From Lewinellaceae bacterium (GTDB lineage: Bacteria > Bacteroidota > Bacteroidia > Chitinophagales > Saprospiraceae), in contig JADJUJ010000007.1 of NCBI GenBank assembly GCA_016710765.1, positions 1 through 64,000 on the forward strand: 64,000 bases of DNA. Direction: 5' to 3'. Made by a program: the position numbers and the translations under genes. Below, piece after piece: positions 43,391-52,992 of the stretch. Position 1 is the first letter of the stretch. Each line of letters starts with the position of its first letter. The notes beneath the pieces are model-generated. The model was not told the DNA's origin and ran no database searches. It worked only from the letters and a program-made list of their open reading frames with translations.

Positions 43391-44713
43391 ATGCAAAACA
43401 AAGATCAACTGCTTGATAAAGCACATGAAATACTGCAACTGAACTTGCGGGCAGGTTTCACGGTGCCTACCGCGCGTTTGTATCCTTTCCAATGGAACTG
43501 GGATTCCGGTTTTGTGAGCATGGGCTGGGGGCATTTCAATGTGGCCCAGGCCATACGGGAACTGGAAACCTTGTTTTCCGGACAGTGGGCCAATGGCATG
43601 CTGCCCCATATCCTTTTTCACAGCGAAACGGAAACCACCTACTTTCCCAACCATCCTTTCTGGGAAAGTTACCGGAACCCCGGGGCGCCACAAAAGCCCA
43701 AGAGTTCGGGCATTACACAGCCACCGGTGCACGGGTTTGTTCTGGAACGTTTGCTGGCACAACATCCTCAGAATACAACCCTGGAGACCTTTGCTCGGGC
43801 AATTTGGCCGAAAATCCTGCATTTACACCGTTTTTTGTATACCCACCGCGACCCGGAACAGGAGGGGCTGGTTTTTATTTATCACCCCTGGGAATCGGGG
43901 CGTGATAACTCTCCGCTATGGGATGCAGCCCTGCGGCGTATCCACTTGCAGCCTGGGATGATACCGGAATATGAGCGGCAAGACAACAAAATTGCCGACC
44001 CTTCCGAGCGCCCAACCCAGGCCGATTACGACCGCTATGTGTACTTGCTGGAACTGGGTAAAAAGCATGCTTACGAAGGACCCGGCATTGCGGCGGAAAG
44101 TCCTTTTTTGGTGCAGGATACCCTGTTCAACGCCCTTTTGATTCGGTCGAATGAAAGCCTGATGGCGCTGGGCAAGCGCTTTGGGTTCGATGTTCGGGAA
44201 CTAGAGCGCTGGCAGGCAAAAAGCATCGGGCATTTCCGTGAAAAGTTGTGGAATTCGGCGTTGAACATGTTTGTGCCCTTTGATCTGGTGCAGCAGGAGC
44301 AAATCGCGCTTCGGGAAATTGGCGGTTTTACGGCGCTTTACGCCGGAATTCCGGACAAGCGCCAGGCCGATGGTATGCACCAGGTTTTACAAAGCTGGCA
44401 GCAGCGCGATTTCTTGTTGTGCCCCAGTTTCGACCCCGATGCCGAAGCCTTTGATTCGCGCAGGTATTGGCGCGGGCCCATTTGGCCCCAAATGAACTGG
44501 CTGTTGTACCAGGGCTTGGTGCGCTACGGTTTTCAAGAAACTGCCGATATTGTGCGAAGCGATTTTTTACACCTGGTGGATCGCCTCGGTTTTCACGAGT
44601 ACTTTGAACCGCAAAAAGAAATTGCCGCAACACAAACACAGGGTTATGGTGGGGGGAATTTTTCGTGGACGGCAGCAGCGGTCGCCGATCTGTTGCTGGC
44701 GAAAAATCCGTGA
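43391..44713 (+). CDS. GH63-like glycoside hydrolase (mannosylglycerate hydrolase/glucosidase type)
   Basis: A 440-residue (alpha/alpha)6-barrel enzyme without signal peptide, so cytosolic. Motifs of the GH63/GH37-like clan are present: YPFQWNWDSGF (31-41), ANGMLPHILFH (68-78), HPWESGRDNSPLWD (165-178; carries the likely general acid Asp), and near the end YWRGPIWPQMNWLLYQGL and the closing GYGGGNFSWTAAAVADLLL. Bacterial relatives hydrolyse mannosylglycerate, glucosylglycerate or small alpha-glucosides. The sodium:solute symporter 23 bp downstream would import the substrate, which fits uptake and breakdown of a compatible solute or disaccharide. Exact substrate cannot be read from sequence. 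Confidence 0.8.
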   Translation: MQNKDQLLDKAHEILQLNLRAGFTVPTARLYPFQWNWDSGFVSMGWGHFNVAQAIRELETLFSGQWANGMLPHILFHSETETTYFPNHPFWESYRNPGAPQKPKSSGITQPPVHGFVLERLLAQHPQNTTLETFARAIWPKILHLHRFLYTHRDPEQEGLVFIYHPWESGRDNSPLWDAALRRIHLQPGMIPEYERQDNKIADPSERPTQADYDRYVYLLELGKKHAYEGPGIAAESPFLVQDTLFNALLIRSNESLMALGKRFGFDVRELERWQAKSIGHFREKLWNSALNMFVPFDLVQQEQIALREIGGFTALYAGIPDKRQADGMHQVLQSWQQRDFLLCPSFDPDAEAFDSRRYWRGPIWPQMNWLLYQGLVRYGFQETADIVRSDFLHLVDRLGFHEYFEPQKEIAATQTQGYGGGNFSWTAAAVADLLLAKNP

Positions 44714-44736
44714 ACAGTACAAAATAACAAGACGAC

Positions 44737-46302
44737 ATGAACTACCTCGACTACAGTATCATTGCCGTGTACATTGTGGGCTTCTTGTACCTGGGCTACC
44801 ATTTCAAGGAGCAACAGGACGGGAACGATTACTTTCTCGGCGGCCGCAACTTCAGCTGGCCGGCCCTTACCCTGAGCACGGTGGCAACGCAGTTGTCGGC
44901 CATCAGCTTTATCTCCGCACCGGCATTTGTGGGCCTGAAAAAAGGCGGCGGACTTATTTGGCTGACATACGAGTTTGCAGTGCCGCTGGCTATGCTGTTT
45001 TTGATGGTATTTCTCATACCGCCCTTGTTCAAAAGTGGTATTGTAAGCGTGTATGCTTATTTGGAAAAACGCTTTAGCCCGCTCACCCGACTGTTGTTGA
45101 GCATTGTTTTTCAAATCAGTCGCGCCTTTGCCACCAGTGTGATGATTTACGCTACGGCGCTTATTTTATCCAGTGTAATGGGTATGCCCATGTGGCAAAC
45201 GATCCTGATTATGGGCGCTGTAACGATGATTTACTCTTTTCAGGGCGGTATGAAGGCCGTTATTTATGGTGATGTGATCCAAATGTTGATCCTGATGGCA
45301 GGCATTGTGATCTGCCTGGGTTTCGGACTGCATTACCTGGGGGGCTGGGACAGTTTTGTAGCGCAGGTAGACCATAGTCGGCTCAGCGCGGTAAATTTTA
45401 CAGCAACCGGTTTTCAGGAGGGGGAAGAGTTTGGGTTCTGGCCTATGGTGCTGGGAGGTTGTTTCCTGTATGTGGCCTACTATGGTACCGATCAGAGCCA
45501 GGTGCAGCGGCTATTCTCCGCACCCGATATGCGCACCGTACGCAGTACGTTGCTGGCCAACGGACTGATTCGCTTTCCCATTACGTTGACTTATTGCATC
45601 ATGGGTTTGGTTATTGGTACCATGGTGATGAGCATGCCCGCTTTCCGCGAAGCGATTCCTGCCGACAAACCCGACCTGATGATTCCGGTGTTTATTCGCG
45701 ACTATCTGCCACAGGGTATTAGGGGAGTACTCATTGTTGCCATTTTTTCAGCAGCCATGTCATCGTTAAGTTCGGCCATCAACTCACTCAGTGCTGCCAG
45801 CATCGAAGATTTAGTGGCCCGCCGCCGCAAACTTGATCCTGCTGCGTACATGCGTTATTCCCGCTGGGCAGTATTATTTTGGGGTACCGTGTGCATGGTA
45901 CTCGCCTTTTTTACTGGTGATATTGCCAAAACAGTTATTGAGGCCATTAACAAAATCGGGTCGGTGTTTTACGGCCCCATCCTGGCCACTTTTATAGCGG
46001 CAGTGGGCATTCGGCGCATCCATGCCACTGGCGCCAATGCCGGCTTGCTGGCAGGGGTGACGGTCAATATTTTCCTGTGGCTGTTCGTGCCCTCGGTTTT
46101 TTGGTTTTGGTGGAACTTCTTTGGCGCTGTGGTTACTTTTGCCGTGGGGTATCTGGTGAGCATACTGACCAAGCCCAGGGTGCAGGCAGAGGAGGCCATT
46201 GGTTGGGAAAAATCGGAAGTAAAACCCGTTTATGTGTACATTCTGGCAGGTTTCTTCGTCGCCATCGTTTTGCTGAGTGTGGGTATGCCTCATTTTTTTT
46301 AG
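44737..46302 (+). CDS. Sodium:solute symporter (SSS family, sugar-type)
   Basis: The 521-residue inner-membrane protein has 13-14 helices in the SSS order. DYSIIAVYIVGFLYLGYHF opens TM1; GNDYFLGGRNFSWPALTLSTVATQLSAISF covers the loop and broken TM2; YYGTDQSQVQRLFSA is the SGLT-type signature; AIFSAAMSSLSSAINSLSAASIEDL holds the Na2-site Ser/Ala residues in TM8-9. It takes up a sugar or related polar solute with Na+. It directly follows the GH63-like hydrolase and is most likely its transporter. Confidence 0.9.
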   Translation: MNYLDYSIIAVYIVGFLYLGYHFKEQQDGNDYFLGGRNFSWPALTLSTVATQLSAISFISAPAFVGLKKGGGLIWLTYEFAVPLAMLFLMVFLIPPLFKSGIVSVYAYLEKRFSPLTRLLLSIVFQISRAFATSVMIYATALILSSVMGMPMWQTILIMGAVTMIYSFQGGMKAVIYGDVIQMLILMAGIVICLGFGLHYLGGWDSFVAQVDHSRLSAVNFTATGFQEGEEFGFWPMVLGGCFLYVAYYGTDQSQVQRLFSAPDMRTVRSTLLANGLIRFPITLTYCIMGLVIGTMVMSMPAFREAIPADKPDLMIPVFIRDYLPQGIRGVLIVAIFSAAMSSLSSAINSLSAASIEDLVARRRKLDPAAYMRYSRWAVLFWGTVCMVLAFFTGDIAKTVIEAINKIGSVFYGPILATFIAAVGIRRIHATGANAGLLAGVTVNIFLWLFVPSVFWFWWNFFGAVVTFAVGYLVSILTKPRVQAEEAIGWEKSEVKPVYVYILAGFFVAIVLLSVGMPHFF

Positions 46303-46466
46303 TGCTGCGAAGCGGACTGATCGGGACGGAACAAAGAAACTATTCTACCTTGACCAACTTTCGATCTCAGGTGCAAACTTTTTGCTGTTACAGCAGTTAG
46401 TATACCAGACTGCGTTATTGGCGGTATTGCCCTTGCGCCATCATTGCAACACCTAATTTTCTATAC

Positions 46467-47152
46467 ATGTCGGTCATAGCCAGCCTGAAAGGCGCCGGGA
46501 AAGAATACCAAACGGGAGATCAGCGCATTGTAGCCCTTCAACCGACTACACTGGAATTGCGCTCCGGCGAAATGACACTCATCATTGGGCCTTCCGGCAG
46601 CGGTAAAACGACCCTGCTGTCCTTAATCGGCTGCGTTATTTACCCCAGTCAGGGCGAATTATGGGTGGACGGCCAGCACATCAATTCCATGAAAGAAAAA
46701 GCGCTGGCAGGCTCCGCCTGAATAGCATAGGGTTTGTGTTTCAAACCTTTAACCTACTGGCGCCGCTCAGCGCAGAAGAGAACGTGGCCATGCCACTGCG
46801 CTTGCAAGGCGTTTCGGAGCGGGAAATTCGCCAGAGGGTACAAATTGCGCTGGAAATGGTGGGCATGACCGATCGGCGGCGCAGCCTGCCCAAACAACTT
46901 TCGGGCGGACAACAACAGCGCATTGCTGTGGCCAGAGCCCTGGTTACGAATCCCAAAATTATACTGTGCGACGAGCCAACTGCAGCCCTGGATAAAAACT
47001 CCATCGGAGTAGTGATGGAGGAACTGAAAGCCCTGGCCGGGCAGGACAAAGCGGTGGCGGTGGTTACCCACGACCCCCGGTTGAAATCGTATGCCGACCG
47101 GATCATCGAAGTAGAAAATGGCTTCGCGAAGGAAACCAATCAATTTGACTGA
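46467..47152 (+). CDS. ABC transporter ATP-binding protein, LolD/DevA type (one-base frameshift)
   Basis: Walker A GPSGSGKTTLLSLIG is in the first frame (to 46721). After the loss of one G near 46701-46706 (CTGGCAGGCTCC, which reads LAGLRLNSIGFVFQ if a G is restored), the second frame supplies the Q-loop IGFVFQTFNLL, signature LSGGQQQRIAVARAL, Walker B IILCDEPTAALD and the H-loop VVTHD. The complete product has 229 residues, the normal size for the MacB/LolD/DevA subfamily. It powers the neighbouring permease. Gene order ATPase, HlyD protein, permease, TolC indicates a tripartite efflux or secretion pump. Confidence 0.9.
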
Positions 47153-47165
47153 AAGTACTGTTTTT

Positions 47166-48116
47166 ATGAAAAAATTGTCATTTTATCTCCTGGTGGTAAG
47201 CCTGTTCTGGCTTGCCTGCGGCAAAAAAGAAGCCAGTACGGAATCCGCTGTAAAGGCCGCTTCGGTGGACAGCACCCGTGTCCTCAGCCCTTCGGAGGTG
47301 CTGGGTATTGCCATTATTGAGCCTGCTGGCCGATTGGTGGAAATGGCGTCTGAACAAAGCGGGGTTGTGACCAAGTTGCATGCTAGCATTGGCCAGGAAC
47401 TGAAAGCCGGCGCACCCATTTTGCAGCTCACTTCGTCGTTGGAAAGTGCCCAGCTGGCGCAGGCGAGATCTAAAATTGCATCCCAAAACAGCGCCATCAT
47501 AAGTGCAAAAGCCAATTTGCAACTGTTGCAAGTTCGGTTAACCAAGGCGCAGGCCGACCTGCAGCGAGAGGAGGACCTTTTCAGGGGGAAGGCCATTACC
47601 CAGCAGCAACTCGACGACGCCCGCGCGCAAATACCCGATCTCAACCAACAGATGCGCGCACAGGAGGCTGTGGTGAAAGAACAAGAGATGCGGGTTGGCG
47701 AGATACAGGCCGATATCCAGTATTTTCAAACAGCATTAGATCAGCGGATGGTACGTGCCCCGGCCTCCGGCACGGTGTTGTCGCTCGATATCCGGGAAGG
47801 AGAATTCCTGAACGCCCAGACGCCGTTTGGGGAATTTGCGCCAGCCGGACCGGTGATTGCCGTTACGGAAATCGATGAATTGTTTGCAGATCGGGTGCAA
47901 GTGGGGCAAATAGTCCTCATACGCCCACAGGGTAGCGATAACATACTCACCACGGGGAAAGTGGTGCTTACCTCGCCGTATTTGCGACGAAAATCCCTTT
48001 TTTCCGAAAAGGCAGGCGATCTGGAGGACCGGCGCGTGCGGGAAGTTCGCGTTCAGCTCGACGACCCCAGCAAGGTACTGCTGGGCGCTCGTGTAGAATG
48101 CCTCATCCAACTGTAA
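47166..48116 (+). CDS. HlyD/DevB-type periplasmic adaptor lipoprotein
   Basis: The start at 47166 gives the lipoprotein signal MKKLSFYLLVVSLFWLAC (lipobox LAC). The 316-residue adaptor has the split biotinyl-lipoyl domain (SGVVTKLHASIGQELKAGAPILQL and the return strand MVRAPASGTVLSLDIREGEFL), a long helical hairpin between them (about 95-190, Gln/Ala-rich coiled coil), then beta-barrel and membrane-proximal strands. It links the inner-membrane ABC permease to the TolC channel. Located 13 bp after the ATPase gene. Confidence 0.9.
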   Translation: MKKLSFYLLVVSLFWLACGKKEASTESAVKAASVDSTRVLSPSEVLGIAIIEPAGRLVEMASEQSGVVTKLHASIGQELKAGAPILQLTSSLESAQLAQARSKIASQNSAIISAKANLQLLQVRLTKAQADLQREEDLFRGKAITQQQLDDARAQIPDLNQQMRAQEAVVKEQEMRVGEIQADIQYFQTALDQRMVRAPASGTVLSLDIREGEFLNAQTPFGEFAPAGPVIAVTEIDELFADRVQVGQIVLIRPQGSDNILTTGKVVLTSPYLRRKSLFSEKAGDLEDRRVREVRVQLDDPSKVLLGARVECLIQL

Positions 48117-48126
48117 ACGCCAAACC

Positions 48127-49251
48127 ATGTTTAAAACAGCAATAAGATTCATCCTGTACGACAAGCCCAAATCGCTTGGGGCCTTTGCAGGTATTCTGAT
48201 TTCGATTTTTTTGGTCGGGCAGCAGGCGGGTATTTTTATCTTCCTGACCGATGCCATGAAAAGCATTGTGGCGAACAACAACGGTTACATTTGGGTCACG
48301 GATCCCATCACCGACAATGCCAATCAGCTCGCCAAACTGGACGTTCGGGTTGGTCACCAAATTGCCAGTATCAAAGGTGTGGAACGGGTGGCGCCCATTG
48401 TGGCGGCGGCTGGAGCGGCGCGCTTCAACAATGGCAAAACATCCGGAATGACCGTCATCGGCTCGGAGGCGCCCGATTTTATCGGCGGCCCCTGGGGCCA
48501 GGATACCCTCGACAAGCGCATCATGTTGCCGGAAGGGGCAATTGTTACCGAGTTTTTTGACCAAAAAACATATGGCGGTCTCCAAATGGGCGACTATTTT
48601 GAACTCAACGGGAAAAAAGTATACAACGCTGGCCAGACCCGTGGCGTGCGGGGTTTTGGTGGCGCACCCTATGTATTTACCACCATTGAACGGGCGAGGG
48701 CGTTGGGAAATTTTGATACCAACAAAGCCAGCTTTTTTCTGGTAAAATGGAAGCCTGGTGCGAACAAAGCGCAGATCATTAGCGATATTAACCGCAATAT
48801 TCCTAATGTGCGTGCCTGGGATGCCGATCGCTTCGCGGGCTCCACGGTTACAGCTGTTTTGGGCTCCAGTGGCATTGCCCTTTCGGTGGGAAGCCTGATC
48901 TTTTTTGCCATAATTTCCGGCTTGGTGATCATCGGCCTTACCCTTTATTCGGCTGCCATCGACCGCATTCGCGACTATGGCACCCTAAAAGCCATAGGCG
49001 CCGGAAACGGGTATATTCGGCGGCTGATTATGCTGCAGGCATTGCTGATTTCTGTGATTGGTTTTATTGTCGGACGCGGGTTGGTGGAGGGTTTTCGCCT
49101 GGGAGTTGCCAAAGCGGGTACGATTTTCCATTTCCCATTGGGGCTCGAAATCGGATTTTTTGTACTCACACTGCTGATTTCACTGGGTGGCAGTTTGTTC
49201 GCTATCCGACGCATCAATTCTCTGGAGCCGGCAGAGGTTTTCCGTGCATAA
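48127..49251 (+). CDS. DevC-type ABC transporter permease (FtsX-like)
   Basis: The 374-residue permease has one N-terminal helix (about 15-37), a large periplasmic domain (40-250) and three C-terminal helices (about 255-282, 305-330, 340-365), as in MacB/DevC permeases. The N-terminal sequence (AIRFILYDKPKSLGAFAGILISIFLVGQQAGIFIFL) matches the DevC branch, which exports glycolipids in cyanobacteria; members elsewhere have unknown cargo. Ten bp separate it from the adaptor gene. Confidence 0.9.
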   Translation: MFKTAIRFILYDKPKSLGAFAGILISIFLVGQQAGIFIFLTDAMKSIVANNNGYIWVTDPITDNANQLAKLDVRVGHQIASIKGVERVAPIVAAAGAARFNNGKTSGMTVIGSEAPDFIGGPWGQDTLDKRIMLPEGAIVTEFFDQKTYGGLQMGDYFELNGKKVYNAGQTRGVRGFGGAPYVFTTIERARALGNFDTNKASFFLVKWKPGANKAQIISDINRNIPNVRAWDADRFAGSTVTAVLGSSGIALSVGSLIFFAIISGLVIIGLTLYSAAIDRIRDYGTLKAIGAGNGYIRRLIMLQALLISVIGFIVGRGLVEGFRLGVAKAGTIFHFPLGLEIGFFVLTLLISLGGSLFAIRRINSLEPAEVFRA

Positions 49252-49267
49252 CATCAAAAATCAAATT

Positions 49268-50581
49268 ATGAAAGGTCTCTTTCTATGTATAGCCACCCTG
49301 TTCCTTGCCTGCAGTGTTGGGGCGCAGACCGTAAAAATGAGTCTTCAGGAAGCGCTTGCTGAAGGTGTCAGTAACCGGCTGGAGATGAAGGCGCGGCAAT
49401 TAGAGATCCAAATCGCGCAGGGTGCGGATGCAAAGCTTCGTGCTGGTTGGATGCCACAGGTGCAGGGTAATGTTGATGTGCGCTACAACACGCAGCTGCA
49501 AAAAAGCGTGCTCCCGATTGGAGAATTTGGCATACCCGGCACACCATCGGATGCCACGAAAACGGTTGCTTTTGGCGTGCCCTTTCAAAGCCTGGTGGGT
49601 ATTGATGTCAGCCAGAAAATATACGATCCTGCACGTGCAACAGATAAAAGGCTGAACCTGGCACAAATTGGCGTCCAGGGTGCATTCCTGGAGCAGGATG
49701 TCCTCGGTGTCAAGGCACAAATAGCGGCAGCCTACTACAACCTCTTGCTGGAGCAGGAAAACCTTCAACTCGCTGTAGCCGCGCTGGACAGAAGGCAAAC
49801 CCAATTCAATACTGCAGCGGTTCGGTTTCAAAATGGGGCGCTTTTGCAGGATGACCTGGACAGGACTGCACTGGATCTCAGCAGTGCACGCCTGCAGCAA
49901 AAACAGGCAACACAAAATGTCCTGCTTGCACAGTCGCAACTGGCTTATCGGCTGCAGTTACCCGCTGGTGAAACAATAACACCTGCCGACAGTCTGGTAG
50001 GATTATTGGACAGGATTCAGGTGCGCAACGCTGCAGCAAACGCTATTGAGCGGCCAGAAATTACCGCAGAAAAGCTGCAGCGCGATATCAACGGACTCAA
50101 TGCAGCACGAGAGAAAATGGCGCTGCGGCCTCAGGTGTCGGCGTATGGAAACGTTTCCCTGCTCGGGCTGGATGATCAGTTCAGTACCTTTAATTATGTG
50201 GGTTTGCGTGTTAAGGCACCCCTGTACGATGGCAGGCTCGCTCGGTTGAATGCCGATGAATTTCGGTTACGCCAACAAATCAACGATGTCAACATCAGTC
50301 GGTTGGAAGCTGATATTGCCTGGGCGGTTCAAAGCGCGCGCGTCAAAGTGGAACAGGCCCTGGAAAACCTACAGGAAAGTCAGCAAAACCTGGCAACTGC
50401 CCGGCAGCTTTTGCGCACCGCGCAAAACAGATACGACAACGGCGCACTGGTGCCGGCAGATTTGAAAGACAGCGAGTACAGTTTGCAAGAAGCAGAAAAC
50501 AGGTATCGCAGCGCAGTATATCAGGTGCTTTCGGCCGACCTGGAATACCGTCAGGCTACGGGTGACTTTAACGGGTTTTAG
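49268..50581 (+). CDS. TolC-family outer-membrane channel
   Basis: The start at 49268 gives the signal peptide MKGLFLCIATLFLACSVGAQ. The 437-residue protein has the TolC layout of two repeats, each with long amphipathic helices (EQENLQLAVAALDRRQTQFN; VKVEQALENLQESQQNLATA) and barrel strands. The OEP repeat ends are visible (RFQNGALLQDDLDRTALDLS and RYDNGALVPADLKDSEYSLQ). It completes the pump, providing the outer-membrane exit. It converges on murA with 54 bp between stops. Confidence 0.92.
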   Translation: MKGLFLCIATLFLACSVGAQTVKMSLQEALAEGVSNRLEMKARQLEIQIAQGADAKLRAGWMPQVQGNVDVRYNTQLQKSVLPIGEFGIPGTPSDATKTVAFGVPFQSLVGIDVSQKIYDPARATDKRLNLAQIGVQGAFLEQDVLGVKAQIAAAYYNLLLEQENLQLAVAALDRRQTQFNTAAVRFQNGALLQDDLDRTALDLSSARLQQKQATQNVLLAQSQLAYRLQLPAGETITPADSLVGLLDRIQVRNAAANAIERPEITAEKLQRDINGLNAAREKMALRPQVSAYGNVSLLGLDDQFSTFNYVGLRVKAPLYDGRLARLNADEFRLRQQINDVNISRLEADIAWAVQSARVKVEQALENLQESQQNLATARQLLRTAQNRYDNGALVPADLKDSEYSLQEAENRYRSAVYQVLSADLEYRQATGDFNGF

Positions 50582-50635
50582 GCATTTGGATCAAAAACTG
50601 GTCCGGAAAAACGCTAAATGTCCAGTATCTAGCCT

Positions 50636-51946
50636 CTATACCCTACGAATATCTGCTCCAATGGCATTGAGGCGCCGATCAATAAACTGGTACCCGCGAT
50701 CAATCTGGTTTACATTGTGGATGGTGCTTTTGCCTTTGGCGGATAGCGCAGCGATCAGCAGCGCTTGTCCGGCGCGGATATCTGGGGAGGTCATTTCTAT
50801 GCCGCGCAAGGGGTACTTTCGATCCAGCCCGATCACTGTGGCGCGGTGCGGGTCGCAAAGAATGATCTGGGCGCCCATATCGATGAGTTTGTCGACAAAA
50901 AACAGGCGACTTTCAAACATTTTTTGGTGTACCAGCACACTGCCACAGGCCTGGGTAGCTACGACCAGTATGATGGACATGAGGTCGGGGGTGAAGCCGG
51001 GCCACGGTGCGTCGTAAATGGTAAGTATAGACCCATCTATGAACGTGCTGATTTCGTAGCGGTCCTGCGCTGGAATGTGCAGGTCGTCACCCTGGCGCTC
51101 TATTTTGATGCCCAGTTTTTCAAACGTTGCGGGTATGATGCCCAGGTGTTCAATGCCGGCGTTTTTGATGGTAATGTCCGACTGCGTCATGGCGGCCAGG
51201 CCGATGAAGCTGCCCACTTCGATCATGTCGGGGAGGCAGCGGTGTTCCGTCCCTTTCAGGGTTTCTACGCCTTCGATGTGGAGCAAATTGGAGCCAATAC
51301 CTTCAATTTTTGCGCCCATACGCACCAGCATCCGGCAGAGCTGCTGCACATAAGGTTCGCAGGCAGCGTTGTAGATGGAGGTCTTTCCTTTGGCCAGTAC
51401 GGCGGCCATGATAACGTTAGCGGAACCTGTTACGGAGATTTCATCCATGTGGATGTATGCGCCTTCCAGTCCGCCAGGCGGTTGCTGCACGTAGTAGATG
51501 TCTTTTTCATCGTCGTATTTGAATTCTGCCTTCAGTTGCTGGAATCCGTGGAAGTGGGTATCAAGCCTGCGCCGGCCAATTTTATCTCCCCCGGGTTTGG
51601 GCAGTGCAGCACGGCCAAAGCGGGCCAGCAAGGGGCCAATGAGCATGACAGAGCCGCGAAGGCGCTGAGCATCGCGAATGAAACTATCGGAGCGGACATG
51701 ATCGATGTCGACCGTTCCAGCGCAAAAACGCCAGGTGTCGGGCGCCAGTTTTTCTACAGTTACCCCAAGACCGGTCAGCAATTCCATGAGTTTGTTCACG
51801 TCGAGGATGTCGGGGATATTGGAAATGGTAACCGTATCATTGGTCAGCAGCACCGCACTGATGATTTGAAGTGCTTCATTTTTTGCGCCTTGTGGGAGAA
51901 GTTCGCCTTTCAGGGTATTGCCGCCGATTACTTCAAAAGTGTCCAT
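50636..51946 (-). CDS. murA: UDP-N-acetylglucosamine 1-carboxyvinyltransferase (MurA), Asp-type
   Basis: The start at 51946 (MDTFEVIGGNTLKGELLPQG) is the family N-terminus; the in-frame upstream codons are not conserved. The 436-residue enzyme transfers enolpyruvate from PEP to UDP-GlcNAc, the first committed step of peptidoglycan synthesis. GAKNEALQ (20-27) contains the Lys22-Asn23 pair. The active-site loop reads PKPGGDKIGRRRLDTH, so Asp121 stands where most bacteria have the catalytic Cys (PGGCxIG). Asp-type MurA enzymes are active but not alkylated by fosfomycin. The domain order and length are otherwise standard. Confidence 0.96.
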   Translation of the reverse strand: MDTFEVIGGNTLKGELLPQGAKNEALQIISAVLLTNDTVTISNIPDILDVNKLMELLTGLGVTVEKLAPDTWRFCAGTVDIDHVRSDSFIRDAQRLRGSVMLIGPLLARFGRAALPKPGGDKIGRRRLDTHFHGFQQLKAEFKYDDEKDIYYVQQPPGGLEGAYIHMDEISVTGSANVIMAAVLAKGKTSIYNAACEPYVQQLCRMLVRMGAKIEGIGSNLLHIEGVETLKGTEHRCLPDMIEVGSFIGLAAMTQSDITIKNAGIEHLGIIPATFEKLGIKIERQGDDLHIPAQDRYEISTFIDGSILTIYDAPWPGFTPDLMSIILVVATQACGSVLVHQKMFESRLFFVDKLIDMGAQIILCDPHRATVIGLDRKYPLRGIEMTSPDIRAGQALLIAALSAKGKSTIHNVNQIDRGYQFIDRRLNAIGADIRRV

Positions 51947-51993
51947 GTGTTTGTTTTTTGAGCAAATATGTACTGCATTGGCCACAGCCTAAC

Positions 51994-52521
51994 CTATTGT
52001 TGTATTGTTCGCCTGCAGTTTTCGAGTTTTTGCAAGGCTGCTTTTTTACCGGAAGCGGCATTGGAGCCCTCAAAAGCAGTTTGAATTTGCTTTTTTGACC
52101 CAATAAAGGCGCGAATATACGTGTATTTCATGCCTAAACCCTCTCCATTTCCCGATTCCGTTGTAAAAACGCATGTGCCCATATCTTTCCCTTCAGCCTG
52201 ATATTGGGGCAGGGAACTGCGTTTGCCGTCGGCATGCAAATAATAATAGCGGTATAGGGATGGATTTTGCGTTTCCGGGGGCGTTTGCTGCGAAATCAGC
52301 ACTCCGTCCTTTGGTAGGGAAAAGCTGGGCACAGCATTGCTGGGGTCCGCAGGTTCACCGCAAGGCTCCTCAAGGTATATGGTTACAAAGCCCGTCAGGC
52401 CATCCGGGATCAGAAAAACGGCGGATGTTTGTTGTTGACCCGCGCCATGGCAGCTTGAACGAGAGCAGCAATGGCCGAAAAAGTAAAAGGGGGGTAGGGG
52501 AGCCCCAGCATAGCAGGACAA
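51994..52521 (-). CDS. Hypothetical protein (DUF6843-like)
   Basis: The conserved-looking part is TSAVFLIPDGLTGFVTIYLE, then ADPSNAVPSFSLPKDGVLIS, YRYYYLHADGKRSSLPQ and the C-terminal GMKYTYIRAFIGSKKQ. The FLIPDGFxGxVxIxY-type opening matches the small DUF6843 family of unknown function. The called N-terminus (SCYAGAPLPPFYFFGHCC) is odd: the region contains several C and T runs, and another frame starts with a hydrophobic MSAGAIFVLLCWGS near 52540, so an indel in the signal peptide is likely. A secreted protein or lipoprotein is probable. It lies directly upstream of murA on the same strand. Confidence 0.5.
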   Translation of the reverse strand: MSCYAGAPLPPFYFFGHCCSRSSCHGAGQQQTSAVFLIPDGLTGFVTIYLEEPCGEPADPSNAVPSFSLPKDGVLISQQTPPETQNPSLYRYYYLHADGKRSSLPQYQAEGKDMGTCVFTTESGNGEGLGMKYTYIRAFIGSKKQIQTAFEGSNAASGKKAALQKLENCRRTIQQ

Positions 52522-52696
52522 AGATAGCGCCTGCGCTCATCAATTGGCAGTTTACTGCAGCAAACCAGTGGTGCTATTTGCCGGACGCCGCACTAGTATA
52601 ATAAAAAAAGGTGCGAAGCCATCAAGTTATTCCACGCAAGGGAGGAACACTCGAGTCTTTACACCATATTGCTTTAAAGTAAAGCGTTCACCGCGT

Positions 52697-52858
52697 TTAT
52701 GGAAGGAACAGCGGCGTTTGTTGTGCTTGTAGGGAGGCTTCTTCAACTGCACCCAGGCTGATGAGGGAGATGGACAAAATGAACAGCCAGATGCGGGGAT
52801 CTTGCAGCAGCAAATGTGCTTGTTGAAAAAGGCGGTATGGAAGACTGTATCGATTCAT
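52697..52858 (-). CDS. Small single-helix membrane protein (uncertain)
   Basis: A 53-codon frame from ATG 52858: MNRYSLPYRLFQQAHLLLQD, then a hydrophobic helix IWLFILSISLISLGAV and a Gln-rich tail. A clean amphipathic start plus one membrane helix makes it a possible small protein, but there is no homologue I recognise. The rest of 52522-52992 shows no other gene. Confidence 0.3.
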   Translation of the reverse strand: MNRYSLPYRLFQQAHLLLQDPRIWLFILSISLISLGAVEEASLQAQQTPLFLP

Positions 52859-52992
52859 GATTATATACGGGAAACCAGGATTAACAAATCGTGTGATTAA
52901 AATCAAGGTAGATTAAAAGAAAAAAGGCAATCGTTAATGGGAATATCGATCAAAGGATCGGTGGGATTAAAAAGGGGGAGATTAAAAGGATA

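Noticed and set aside
46330..46440. Further member of the 159-bp palindrome family (CTGCGTTATTGG…CCCTTGCGCC)
   Set aside because: The two core-like words are only ~20 nt apart and no paired outer arms are visible.
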